Positions 26,138-35,037 of a stretch of 64,000 bases of DNA are shown here, piece by piece. The position numbers and the translations under genes are program-made. Source of the stretch: Acidobacteriota bacterium. Lineage in GTDB: Bacteria; Acidobacteriota; Terriglobia; Acidiferrales; UBA7541. The stretch lies in the NCBI GenBank assembly GCA_003225315.1, contig QHZD01000018.1, positions 432,299 to 496,298 of the forward strand. The letters run 5' to 3'. Numbering within the stretch: the stretch's first letter is position 1; every line of letters begins with the position of its first letter. The notes under the pieces are model-generated. The model searched no databases. It had not been told where the DNA came from and worked only from the letters and a program-made list of their open reading frames with translations.

Positions 26138-26611
26138 ATGAACCCGGCGCACGATCCCGGCTCGGAAGGAAATTTCGGGAGAGCTTGGGTCTTTCTCTGT
26201 TTGGCGTTTTGCGCACATGTAGCGGATGAAGCGCTGACGGGCTTCCTTCCCGTTTACAATGCCACGGTTCTAGCGATGCGCAGCCAACATAAGTGGTTTC
26301 CGATGCCGACGTTCGGATTCCGCGAATGGCTGACCGGGCTTATCGTTGCGAATCTTGTTTTCTTACTGCTGACGCCGTTTGCCTTTCGAAACGCCTGGTG
26401 GTTGCGGCCGCTGGCGTATTTCTGCGCCGGCGTCCATTTTCTGAACGGAATGGGCCACACGCTGGCGACCATCTTTGGTCAAACCGTCTCAACCATTCAT
26501 TTCGCGCGTCCGGCGCCTGGCTTTTATTCTTCTCCACTGCTTTTCGCAAGTTCGATCTATCTTCTGATTCGTTTGCGTGCAACGCGCCGAAGCCTGGCAG
26601 CCGTTTCTTGA
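26138..26611 (+). CDS. HXXEE-like integral membrane protein
   Basis: 157 residues with about four membrane segments. CAHVADEALTGFLPVYN contains an HxxDE motif in helix 1; a second His cluster (HFLNGMGHTLATIFG) and PGFYSSPLLFASSIYLLIR follow, the pattern of the HXXEE membrane family. No function is established to my knowledge. TACAAT lies ten bases upstream of the ATG, consistent with a leaderless or very short leader. Confidence 0.65.
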   Translation: MNPAHDPGSEGNFGRAWVFLCLAFCAHVADEALTGFLPVYNATVLAMRSQHKWFPMPTFGFREWLTGLIVANLVFLLLTPFAFRNAWWLRPLAYFCAGVHFLNGMGHTLATIFGQTVSTIHFARPAPGFYSSPLLFASSIYLLIRLRATRRSLAAVS

Positions 26612-26641
26612 AGGTGTAAGGCAAGAATTTGAGGGAGAAAC

Positions 26642-27778
26642 ATGCGAAGAAATAATCGTCCTAACTTTTTCTTGATGATCGTGGCCCTGCTGGCTTGCGC
26701 AAGGGGTGATTTGCGCGCGCAGGCGAAGCCGGAAATGAAGGCGGAGGACGCGCCGCTGCGTGTGGCGCTTGCAGGACTCGTGCATGGCCATGCGTTCGGA
26801 CTCTTCGATCAGTTTCAGCACCGGACGGACCTGCAAATCGTGGGAATCGCCGAATCCGATCAGCAACTCGCTGCTCAATTTGGAAGAAAATACGGCTTGC
26901 AACCGGATATCTTCTATTCCGATCTGGAAGAGATGCTGAAGAAGACCCATCCTCAAGCGGTTCTCGCGTATACCAATACCTACGATCATCGACGCGTGGT
27001 GGAAATCTGCGCGAGGCACGGCGTTCCGGTGATGATGGAAAAGCCACTGGCGGTCAGCCTGGAGGATGCGCGCGCCATCGAGAGAGCGGCGCATGAAGCG
27101 AAGATTCAGGTTTTGGTGAATTACGAGACCACTTGGTATCGCAGCAATCAGGCGGCTTATGACCTGGCCCATGAAAACGCGATTGGAGAAATTCGAAAAA
27201 TTGTCGTGCACGATGGCCATCACGGCCCGAAAGAAATCAACGTCGGGCCGGAGTTTCTTGCCTGGCTCACCGATCCCAAACTGAACGGCGCGGGCGCCCT
27301 CTTTGATTTTGGCTGCTATGGCGCCGATCTAGCGACCTGGCTGATGGATGGCCGCCGGCCGGACTCAGTGACCGCGGTGACGCAGCAAATCAAGCCGGAT
27401 GTGTACCCGCGAGTGGACGATGAAGCGACAATCATCCTGACTTATCCCCACGCGCAAGCGATTATTCAGGCTTCCTGGAATTGGCCGTTCTCCAGAAAAG
27501 ACATGGAAGTATACGCGCAGAAAGGCTACGCCATTACCGTTGGGCGCGATCAACTGCGCGTCCGACTTCCCGAGAAAGAGGAGACTTCAGCTGAAGCCAA
27601 GCCATTGGAGAAATCGAAGGAAGATTCCGTTTCCTATTTGAGAGCAGTGCTTTTAAGGGGGATGAAGCCGGAAGGACTGTCGTCGCTTGAAACGAATGTG
27701 ATCGTTACGGAAATTCTCGGTGCTGCCAGGCAGTCCGCGGCTACGGGCAAGACCATTTCTTTGGCGGGAATTCGGTAA
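26642..27778 (+). CDS. Exported Gfo/Idh/MocA-family oxidoreductase
   Basis: 378 residues with a signal peptide (residues 1-27). The Rossmann part begins LRVALAGLVHGHAFG (a degenerate G-x-G-x-x-G with His), then IVGIAESDQQLAAQFGRKYG, VLAYTNTYDHRRVVEIC, and the family EKP motif in VPVMMEKPLAVS. The C-terminal substrate domain has GGALFDFGCYGADLATWLM-like residues (GAGALFDFGCYG). Exported members include NAD-dependent glycosidases such as Nagalase-type enzymes, which bind NAD tightly before Tat export. The signal here looks like a Sec type with RRNNRPNFF at the start. The substrate is unknown. Confidence 0.87.
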   Translation: MRRNNRPNFFLMIVALLACARGDLRAQAKPEMKAEDAPLRVALAGLVHGHAFGLFDQFQHRTDLQIVGIAESDQQLAAQFGRKYGLQPDIFYSDLEEMLKKTHPQAVLAYTNTYDHRRVVEICARHGVPVMMEKPLAVSLEDARAIERAAHEAKIQVLVNYETTWYRSNQAAYDLAHENAIGEIRKIVVHDGHHGPKEINVGPEFLAWLTDPKLNGAGALFDFGCYGADLATWLMDGRRPDSVTAVTQQIKPDVYPRVDDEATIILTYPHAQAIIQASWNWPFSRKDMEVYAQKGYAITVGRDQLRVRLPEKEETSAEAKPLEKSKEDSVSYLRAVLLRGMKPEGLSSLETNVIVTEILGAARQSAATGKTISLAGIR

Positions 27779-27779
27779 A

Positions 27780-27806
27780 CGCGCTGCGAGGCGCGATTTT
27801 TATTTT
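27780..27806 (+). terminator. Terminator of the Gfo/Idh/MocA gene
   Basis: CGCGC-TGCGAG-GCGCG hairpin directly followed by ATTTTTATTTT, between convergent genes; it overlaps the last codons of the kinase gene on the other strand. Confidence 0.6.
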
Positions 27807-30652
27807 GCAGAAACGGAGCGGTCCAGCACTTCGCGGACCTTTTCCGAGAGGACTTGCGGCGTAAATGGTTTTTGCAGGAAGGAAATTCCTTCCTCAAGAG
27901 TCCCGTCTTGCGCGATCACATTGTACGTGTAGCCCGACATGTACAGTACCCGCAGATTGGGATAGCGCCCGGTGAGCCGCTTGGCAAGGTCACGTCCGCT
28001 GGAACCCGGCATCACAATGTCCGTCAGGAGCAAGTGGATTTCCGCTCCGTTATTTCCGGCCAAGCGCTCCGCCTCCTCGGGTGTATGCGCTTCGATTACC
28101 TTGTAGCCGCGCTGGGAGAGAACCATTTGCGCCAGCTCGCGTACGGCGGACTCGTCTTCAACAAGCAGGATGGTTTCGTGGGCTTTGCGCGCTGTGGAAG
28201 GGAGAGTCTCTTGAGCCGGCAGATCCTGGACTGCATCCTTGACACGGGGCAGATAAACTTTGAAGGTGGTGCCTTTTCCCAGCTCGCTGTACACCCAAAC
28301 GTAGCCGCCGCTCTGCTTCACTATGCCGTACACCGTCGATAGACCAAGCCCGGTACCCCGGCCGCTCTCCTTCGTGGTGTAAAAGGGCTCGAAAATGTGG
28401 GCGACCGTTTCGGCGCTCATGCCGATGCCGGTGTCCGAGACCGCCAGCAGGACATACGGTCCCGGACGGACTATCGCGTGATCGAGCGTGTACGCGGAGT
28501 CCAGATCGACGTTGCTTGTTTCAATGACGATGCGGCCGCCTTCAGGCAAGGCGTCACGCGCATTCACGACCAAATTCATGATGACCTGCTCGACTTGGCC
28601 CGGATCCGCCTTGATTGTTGCGACGTCCTTGGACACAAATGTTTTCATCTCGATGTTGGCGCTCATCAGTCGCCGGAGGAGGTGGTCGAGATTCACAACG
28701 ATGGAGTTGAGATCGATGATTTTTGGCCGCAGAACTTGCTTGCGGCTGAAAGCGAGCAACTGCCGTACCAGCGTGACGGCGCGATCGGCGGCGTCTTCAA
28801 TGCGCCGGATGTCGCTGTGCAGCGCAGGTTGATTCAAGCAGCGCTGCAATGCGATCTCGATGTAACCTTTAATGATCGTTAGTAGATTATTGAAATCGTG
28901 CGCGACGCCGCCCGCCAGCCTGCCCACCGCTTCCATCTTGCGCGCCTGCTGGAGCTGATTTTCGAGCAATTTGCGCTCGGTGATATCGACAATCAGGCCT
29001 TCCATGACGGGATGGCTATCACTGCCGCGCACCACGACTGCTGTGTCGCTGACCCAAATAATCTGTCCATCCTTGTGTGTAATGCGATATTCGGCCTGGA
29101 AGGGCTCGCCGCGCGAGCTGGCCTCCTCCGCGGCGTGCACTATGGGATGATCTTCGGCAGGAATGTGGCGTATCCATTCCTTGGAAGTCGAGAGCCATTC
29201 GTCCACGGAGTAGCCGAACATCGTTTCGATCTGCGGGCTGACGTACAGCCATTGGCCCTTAACACCAAGCTCCGCGATATAGCTGATGGCCGCGACCTGC
29301 TCGACGAGCATGCGGTATTTGATTTCGGCTTCGGCGCGAGCACGTTGCGCGCTGACTTTCTCCGTGATGTCGCGGCTCACGCAGATGGTGCCGCCATCGG
29401 ACAGGGCGGTTATAGCCATTTCCATGGGGAGCGCGGTTCCGTCGGCATGATGTACGGTGATGGGCCCATACCATCTGCCATGTTGTTGCAACGCCCGACG
29501 AATGTCCTGTTCCACGGGAGCCACGTCTCGCTCCTGGGCGACCTCACGCCATGATTTTCCCAGCAATGTCTCCGGACCTGCGTCAGCGACCATTCGTGCG
29601 TACGCCGGATTTACGTAAATGTATTTTCCCGCCGCATCCAGGATGGCCATGCCGTTGATTGCCGAATCCATGGCCAGGGTATGCGTCTGCACGGCGTTCG
29701 CGCTTTTTGTCTCGCGAGACTGGCTAATTCCCAGGCGTGCGGCATAGCAGAGGATGGAAACTCCAAGGAGCGAGAAGCGAAGCAGGCGCCACTCTGCTTC
29801 CAGTTGTGCCACTTGCCAGAGAATGATCAATGGCGCAAGCGCGTACGTGGCGTTGGTTAGCATCAAATCGCCGACTGTCTTTTGCCGGATTCGCGAGCCA
29901 GCCTGGACCGCGGGACTGGGCTGCCATTGCGCCGCCCACATTGCAGCCACGAGAAACGGCAAAGTCCACAGCAGGTCTCGGAGCGTCCCTGTCGGAGCCG
30001 GCTTGACGACTTGCAGGTACTGAGCCACTGCCGCGCACACCGTCAAGAACAGCAGATAAAGAGCGAAACCGCCGTAGAGTTTCCGAAAGTGCTGCTTCCG
30101 CGCGCGCAGCGCCTGCAAGGCAGCCAACAGGGTGAGCGCCGCGTCTTCCACATTCTCGACGCGCATCTCCCGCAGGAAGGCGGAGTAGTGGTCAAGACGA
30201 CGAGCCGGAAGGTAGTAGAACTCGACGTAGATAAAGAAAAAGACGATTCCGATCTGTACGAAGTCGAGTGCGGATTCCGCGTCGATCCGGGGCGAATCTT
30301 TGTCCTGATCCAGGAACAAAATCATCGCCAACAGCACGCTTTCCAGACCAAACAGAAAGCGCACCACCGAGGTTGCGGGCGGCTCGGTGTGCAGCACCAC
30401 TTCGTAGTACATCCAGCCCAGGTTCGCCGCGCCCCACAGCGCAACGCCCGTGGCCAAAATCAGCCAGAAGGGGCGGCTCAAGCCGCGTCCGCGGCGATAT
30501 GCCGCGAGTGCCATGACCGCGGCAAAACCGCAAGCGAGGATTTGCAGAAGATTTGCGAGCAGAGATCCAGTCGCAGTGGTACCCAGCGTCGCCGCTTCGC
30601 AAAGATGCAGCGCGACAATTACCGCCGCAAGGATCAGGGGCTTCCGGAGCAT
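27800..30652 (-). CDS. Membrane-bound hybrid sensor histidine kinase (PAS-PAS-HisKA-HATPase-REC)
   Basis: 950 residues. About eight or nine hydrophobic segments fill residues 1-310 as an integral sensor region. PAS 1 (AMDSAINGMAILDAAGKYIYV) and PAS 2 (ISYIAELGVKGQWLYVSPQIE, with an RITHKDGQIIWV PAC) follow. The kinase core has H-box GGVAHDFNNLLTIIKGY, N-box VEQVIMNLVVNARDAL, G1 DTGIGM, F-box FEPFYTTK and G2 GTGLGLSTVYGIV. A C-terminal receiver (TILLVEDESAVR, phosphoacceptor Asp in LLLTDIVMPG, KPF) completes it. Phosphorelay from His to the internal Asp is expected. No partner regulator gene is adjacent. Confidence 0.95.
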   Translation of the reverse strand: MLRKPLILAAVIVALHLCEAATLGTTATGSLLANLLQILACGFAAVMALAAYRRGRGLSRPFWLILATGVALWGAANLGWMYYEVVLHTEPPATSVVRFLFGLESVLLAMILFLDQDKDSPRIDAESALDFVQIGIVFFFIYVEFYYLPARRLDHYSAFLREMRVENVEDAALTLLAALQALRARKQHFRKLYGGFALYLLFLTVCAAVAQYLQVVKPAPTGTLRDLLWTLPFLVAAMWAAQWQPSPAVQAGSRIRQKTVGDLMLTNATYALAPLIILWQVAQLEAEWRLLRFSLLGVSILCYAARLGISQSRETKSANAVQTHTLAMDSAINGMAILDAAGKYIYVNPAYARMVADAGPETLLGKSWREVAQERDVAPVEQDIRRALQQHGRWYGPITVHHADGTALPMEMAITALSDGGTICVSRDITEKVSAQRARAEAEIKYRMLVEQVAAISYIAELGVKGQWLYVSPQIETMFGYSVDEWLSTSKEWIRHIPAEDHPIVHAAEEASSRGEPFQAEYRITHKDGQIIWVSDTAVVVRGSDSHPVMEGLIVDITERKLLENQLQQARKMEAVGRLAGGVAHDFNNLLTIIKGYIEIALQRCLNQPALHSDIRRIEDAADRAVTLVRQLLAFSRKQVLRPKIIDLNSIVVNLDHLLRRLMSANIEMKTFVSKDVATIKADPGQVEQVIMNLVVNARDALPEGGRIVIETSNVDLDSAYTLDHAIVRPGPYVLLAVSDTGIGMSAETVAHIFEPFYTTKESGRGTGLGLSTVYGIVKQSGGYVWVYSELGKGTTFKVYLPRVKDAVQDLPAQETLPSTARKAHETILLVEDESAVRELAQMVLSQRGYKVIEAHTPEEAERLAGNNGAEIHLLLTDIVMPGSSGRDLAKRLTGRYPNLRVLYMSGYTYNVIAQDGTLEEGISFLQKPFTPQVLSEKVREVLDRSVSAK

Positions 30653-30819
30653 TCCTTGTCGTACTCTTTCGGGTTCGATTAGGGCTAATTGCCCAAATCT
30701 ATTTTAGGGGGGAATTCCAAGGCTCTTGGCACAATCCGTCCCTCGGCGTGCCCTGCCAGATACGGGACTGCGCAGCAGCAACCGAATGGTGATTCTGCTT
30801 AGATTTCAGTTTGCCGAGT

Positions 30820-32619
30820 CTAGCGGCCCTCGAGAGGGTAGCGGTCCTGCGCCTGGACGGCAGCAGCAACGCGGCGGCGCAGCGCGATGGTGTCCAGGGG
30901 TGCGCGCTTGGCGAAACGCTTGAGCACGGCCATCTGCGTGGTGAGCATGTCACCTTCGTGAATCGTGGCAATGGCGCGCCGGGCCTCACACTCGACGCGC
31001 TCGGCGGCATCGTTGATAAAAACGCGCGCGGCATCGATCATCGTCTGCGATGCGGATTCACCCTTGGCCGCGGCAGCTTTTTGCGCGCGCAGCAGGGAAG
31101 ACTCCATCGCGTAGATTTCCATCACGATATTGGAGAGCGCGCCAATCAGTTCCTGCTCGTCGGCGAGCTTCTCGCGGAATTTCTGGACGGCGCCTCCGGC
31201 CGCTTGCAGGAACATTTTCTTGGCGTTGGCGACGACGCGTGCTTCGTTCGCGAGCACGCCTTCCGGCGCTTCCTCGAAGGATGGCCCCGCAAGGATCTCA
31301 TCCGCCAGCTTCATAGCGGCGGGAATCAGCGGGAGTTGCCCGGCCATGGCGCGCTTCATCAGCATTTGGATGATGAGCATACGGTTGATTTCGTTGGTGC
31401 CTTCGAAAATTCGGTTGATGCGTGAATCGCGGTATGCGCGGCAAACGGGATATTCTTCGTGGAAGCCGTAACCGCCGAAAATCTGCACCGCTTCGTCAAC
31501 GACGAAATCCAACATTTCGCTCCCGTAGACCTTGGCAATGGAACTCTCGATGGCGTATTCCTCGAGAACTTTCATCGTGTTTTGGATTTTGTCGCCAGAG
31601 CCGGAAGCCGCGGCCATCGCCGCTTCGATGTTTCCCGCCGAACGGTACACCATCGATTCCACCGCGAAAATCTGGATGGCCATCTCCGCCAGCTTTTCCT
31701 TCATCAATCCGAAATCGCCAATCTGTTTTCCAAACGCTTTGCGCTCTTTCGCATATTTCGAGGAGGTCATCAGCACGTGCTTCGAGCCGCCCACGCAGGA
31801 AGCGCCCAGCGTGAATCGCCCCGCATTCAGAATGTTGAACGCCACGATGTGCCCGCGGCCGATTTCGTGCAGCAGGTTTTCCTTTGGGACCTTGCAGTTT
31901 TCCAGGAAAATCGGCGTTGTCGAGCTCCCGTGAATGCCCATCTTGTGCTCTTCGTTGCCGGGCTTGAAGCCGGGGAAAGTGCGCTCGACGATAAACGCCG
32001 TGAATTTTTCGCCATCCACTTTGGCAAAAACAATGTAGACATCGGCGAAACCGCCGTTAGTGATCCACATTTTCTGGCCGTTGAGGATGTAATGCGTGCC
32101 TTCTTTGTTCAATTCGGCGCGCGTCAGGGAGTTCTGCGCGTCCGATCCGGCTTGCGGCTCGGAAAGGCAGTACGCGCCGATCCATTCGCCAGTCGCGAGC
32201 TTCGGCAAATACTTTTTCTTCTGCGCTTCCGTGCCAAAGTAAACAATCGGCAGGGTGCCGATGCCGGCGTGCGCCCCGTGCGTTACCGCAAAGCCGCCGT
32301 AGATCGAAAGTTTTTCCGTAAGGACCGTGGTGGAAATCTTGTCCAGGCCTGCGCCGCCGAATTCTTCCGGTACGCCTCCGCCCATCAAGCCGACTTCGCC
32401 GCCCTTTTTCACCAGTTGCGGCATCAGCCCGGGCTTCTTATTCTCCAAATCCTTGATGATCGGGAAGACTTCCTTGAGGACAAATTCTTCCGCCGTCTGC
32501 CCGATCAATTTCTGGTCGTCGGTCAAATCAGCAGGCGTGAATACATCGCCCGGCTGCGGCGATTCCAGGAGAAAGCTTCCTCCCTTTGCCGCGGGCTTGG
32601 TAAGAGTAGCGGTGGCCAT
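30820..32619 (-). CDS. Acyl-CoA dehydrogenase, VLCAD/ACAD9-like long form
   Basis: 599 residues, the length of the VLCAD-like family and not of the 380-residue short forms. FAD/substrate motifs: YCLSEPQAGSDAQN, WITNGGFADVYIVFAKV, AFGKQIGDFGLMKEKLAEMAIQ, QIFGGYGFHEEYPVCRAYRD and IFEGTNEINRMLI (this last carries the likely catalytic Glu). A C-terminal helical extension from about residue 440 matches the long form. It catalyses the first step of beta-oxidation with electrons to ETF. Together with the thiolase at 40339 it gives two beta-oxidation steps in the window, but they are not in one operon. Confidence 0.93.
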   Translation of the reverse strand: MATATLTKPAAKGGSFLLESPQPGDVFTPADLTDDQKLIGQTAEEFVLKEVFPIIKDLENKKPGLMPQLVKKGGEVGLMGGGVPEEFGGAGLDKISTTVLTEKLSIYGGFAVTHGAHAGIGTLPIVYFGTEAQKKKYLPKLATGEWIGAYCLSEPQAGSDAQNSLTRAELNKEGTHYILNGQKMWITNGGFADVYIVFAKVDGEKFTAFIVERTFPGFKPGNEEHKMGIHGSSTTPIFLENCKVPKENLLHEIGRGHIVAFNILNAGRFTLGASCVGGSKHVLMTSSKYAKERKAFGKQIGDFGLMKEKLAEMAIQIFAVESMVYRSAGNIEAAMAAASGSGDKIQNTMKVLEEYAIESSIAKVYGSEMLDFVVDEAVQIFGGYGFHEEYPVCRAYRDSRINRIFEGTNEINRMLIIQMLMKRAMAGQLPLIPAAMKLADEILAGPSFEEAPEGVLANEARVVANAKKMFLQAAGGAVQKFREKLADEQELIGALSNIVMEIYAMESSLLRAQKAAAAKGESASQTMIDAARVFINDAAERVECEARRAIATIHEGDMLTTQMAVLKRFAKRAPLDTIALRRRVAAAVQAQDRYPLEGR

Positions 32620-32820
32620 GTCGGGCGCTCCTAGCGGGAAGTCTTTGTAACTGATCTTGATCTAACGGCTATCTGCGGCACACAACGCAATCAATTCAAT
32701 CCATTTTACTCCCGTGCCCACTCGCAGTAAACACAGTTAAGTCGCCCGTGTCGCAAGAGTTTTCAACTCCTTACAGTTGGCCACCCTTACATTGAAACTG
32801 GCCAGGGAAGCATTCCGCTG

Positions 32821-32826
32821 TATAAT
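32821..32826 (+). promoter_or_regulatory. -10 element of the CocE-type hydrolase gene
   Basis: Consensus TATAAT 33 bp upstream of the ATG at 32860; no strong -35 is present at the standard distance (TTGAAA at 32792 is 23 bp away). Confidence 0.45.
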
Positions 32827-32859
32827 CCACGCTCATTCCACGCATCACTGAGGATCCGA

Positions 32860-34824
32860 ATGAAACCGCTCCGCTGCTTTCCCACGCTCACTCTGCTCGT
32901 ACCGATGTTCGGCAGTCTCTTCCTCGCCGATCTCGCCGCAGCCCAAGCTCCGCCGCCCGTTTCAACGCTGCCCAGTGAAACGCCGGCGCAGTTTACTCCC
33001 GTCACCGGCAGTTTCGACTACGCACGCCGCGACGTGATGATTCCCATGCGCGACGGAGTCAAGCTGCACACCGTTATCCTCGTGCCCAAAGGCGCCAAGA
33101 ACGTGCCCATTCTGTTTACGCGCACCCCTTACGACGCCAACGATCTCACTACGCGGGCGCACAGCTCTCATCTCGGACCCAGCCTCCATGGCTATGACAA
33201 CGCTCTCGAAGTGATTCTCGAAGGCGGTTACATCCGCGTCGTTCAGGACGTGCGCGGCAAGTACGGCTCCGAGGGCGACTATGTGATGACGCGTCCCCTG
33301 CGTGGTCCGTTGAATCCCACGGCGGTCGATCACTCGACCGACACATACGACACGATCGAATGGCTGGTGAAAAATATTCCGGAGAGCAACGGTAAAGTGG
33401 GAATCATCGGCATTTCTTATGACGGATTTTTGCCGTTGATGGCGCTGGTCAATCCGCACCCTGCTCTCAAAGTGGCCGTGCCGATGAACCCCATGGTCGA
33501 CGGCTGGATGGGCGACGATTGGTTTCACTACGGTGCGTTTCGTGAACAGAACATGCCGTACATCTACGAGCAGGAAGCCACGCGCAAAAACGACGAGCAC
33601 TGGTGGACCAGCCATTACGATGATTACGACATGTACCTGCAAGCGGGCTCGGCTGGCGAACTGGGCCGCCGGCACGGTCTCGAACAAATCGGCTTCTGGA
33701 GAAAAATTCTCGATCACCCGGCTTACGACGCTTTCTGGCAGCAGCAAGCGATGGATAAGATTCTCGCCGCGCAGCCGCTGAAAGTCCCGACAATGCTCGT
33801 CGACAGCTTGTGGGATCAGGAGGATATTTACGGCGCGACGGCGGTCTACAAGGCCATCAAACCGAAAGACACTGCTAATGACAAAGTTTTCCTGGTGATG
33901 GGCCCCTGGCATCACGGTCAGGAGATCGATGACGCCAGCCGGCTTGGCGCGCTGAAATTCGGAAGCGATACCGGACTCTATTTTCGCAGAGAGATTTTGG
34001 CGCCGTTCCTCGCCCAATATTTGAAAGACGGCGCGCCGAAAAGCGATGTGGCGCCGGTGTCAGCATTTGAAACCGGCACGAATACCTGGCGGCGTTTGCC
34101 CGCGTGGCCCGCCGGCTGTTCCAGCGGCTGCACCGTAAAACCGTCGCCGCTCTATCTCAACGCGGGGCTAAAGCTAAGCTTCACCGCGCCAGCGGGCGAA
34201 TCGTCATTCGATGAATATGTGTCCGACCCTGCCAAGCCTGTGCCGTATCGCGCGCGACCCATTCAAGCTGTGGGCTACTCCAATGGCATGACCTGGTCGC
34301 AGTGGCTTGTGGACGACCAGCGCGAAGCGTCCGGCCGGCCGGATGTGGCCGTGTTCGTCTCCGACGCCTTGAGCGCGCCGGTGAAAATCAGCGGACAGCC
34401 GATCGCCAACCTGGTTGCCTCCACCAGCGGGACAGATTCCGATTGGGTCGTCAAGCTGATCGACCTCTACTCCGACGAAGTGGGCGCGCAACCCGAAATG
34501 GGTGGCTATCAGCTTATGGTTGCGGCGGACATTTTCCGTGGCCGCTACCGCGAGAGTTTTGAAACTCCCAAAGCTCTCGCGCCGGACAAACCGCTGCTCT
34601 ATCGCTTCGCGCTTCCCACGGTGAATCACGTGTTCCTTCCGGGCCACCGCATCATGGTGCAAATTCAATCAAGTTGGTTCCCGCTTTACGATCGGAATCC
34701 GCAAACTTTTGTTCTCAATATTTTCTGGGCCAAGCCCGGTGACTATCGCAAAGCCACGCAGCGCATCTACCACGCGCCCGGCCAAGCCACTTTCATCGAG
34801 TTGCCTTTGGTTACCGCGCCCTGA
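32860..34824 (+). CDS. Exported CocE/NonD-type serine hydrolase
   Basis: 654 residues. Signal peptide 1-29 (AAAQ). X-Pro dipeptidyl-peptidase S15-type core: DVMIPMRDGVKLHTVI, LFTRTPYDAN, VVQDVRGKYGSEGD, nucleophile GISYDGF, Asp within DSLWDQED, and His within GPWHHGQE. The C-terminal jelly-roll domain is typical (LYRFALPTVNHVFLPGHRIMV, SSWFPLYDRNPQTF). Family enzymes hydrolyse alpha-amino-acid esters, cocaine-like esters or acyl peptides in the periplasm. All three triad segments are intact. Confidence 0.92.
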   Translation: MKPLRCFPTLTLLVPMFGSLFLADLAAAQAPPPVSTLPSETPAQFTPVTGSFDYARRDVMIPMRDGVKLHTVILVPKGAKNVPILFTRTPYDANDLTTRAHSSHLGPSLHGYDNALEVILEGGYIRVVQDVRGKYGSEGDYVMTRPLRGPLNPTAVDHSTDTYDTIEWLVKNIPESNGKVGIIGISYDGFLPLMALVNPHPALKVAVPMNPMVDGWMGDDWFHYGAFREQNMPYIYEQEATRKNDEHWWTSHYDDYDMYLQAGSAGELGRRHGLEQIGFWRKILDHPAYDAFWQQQAMDKILAAQPLKVPTMLVDSLWDQEDIYGATAVYKAIKPKDTANDKVFLVMGPWHHGQEIDDASRLGALKFGSDTGLYFRREILAPFLAQYLKDGAPKSDVAPVSAFETGTNTWRRLPAWPAGCSSGCTVKPSPLYLNAGLKLSFTAPAGESSFDEYVSDPAKPVPYRARPIQAVGYSNGMTWSQWLVDDQREASGRPDVAVFVSDALSAPVKISGQPIANLVASTSGTDSDWVVKLIDLYSDEVGAQPEMGGYQLMVAADIFRGRYRESFETPKALAPDKPLLYRFALPTVNHVFLPGHRIMVQIQSSWFPLYDRNPQTFVLNIFWAKPGDYRKATQRIYHAPGQATFIELPLVTAP

Positions 34825-35037
34825 CCCGCAGCAGTGGGCAGTCCAATCACTCCTCCGCGGACAGTGGGTCATCGGCTTCCGAGTAGCCGGTGATCCGGCC
34901 ACAATCGGAAGCAACTCCAAACGGAGCTTCCTACTTCCCACAACGGGGCTTCTGGAACGCTTTGCAGAACTTTAGTCAAGTGTCGTGTTCAACCGCTAAA
35001 GCGCAAGATCAAAAAGGCCCTTCCGCGTCTATCAGCT

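Noticed and set aside
31459-32634. 391-codon plus-strand frame opposite the acyl-CoA dehydrogenase
   Set aside because: Antisense to a complete, motif-bearing dehydrogenase; no domain seen.
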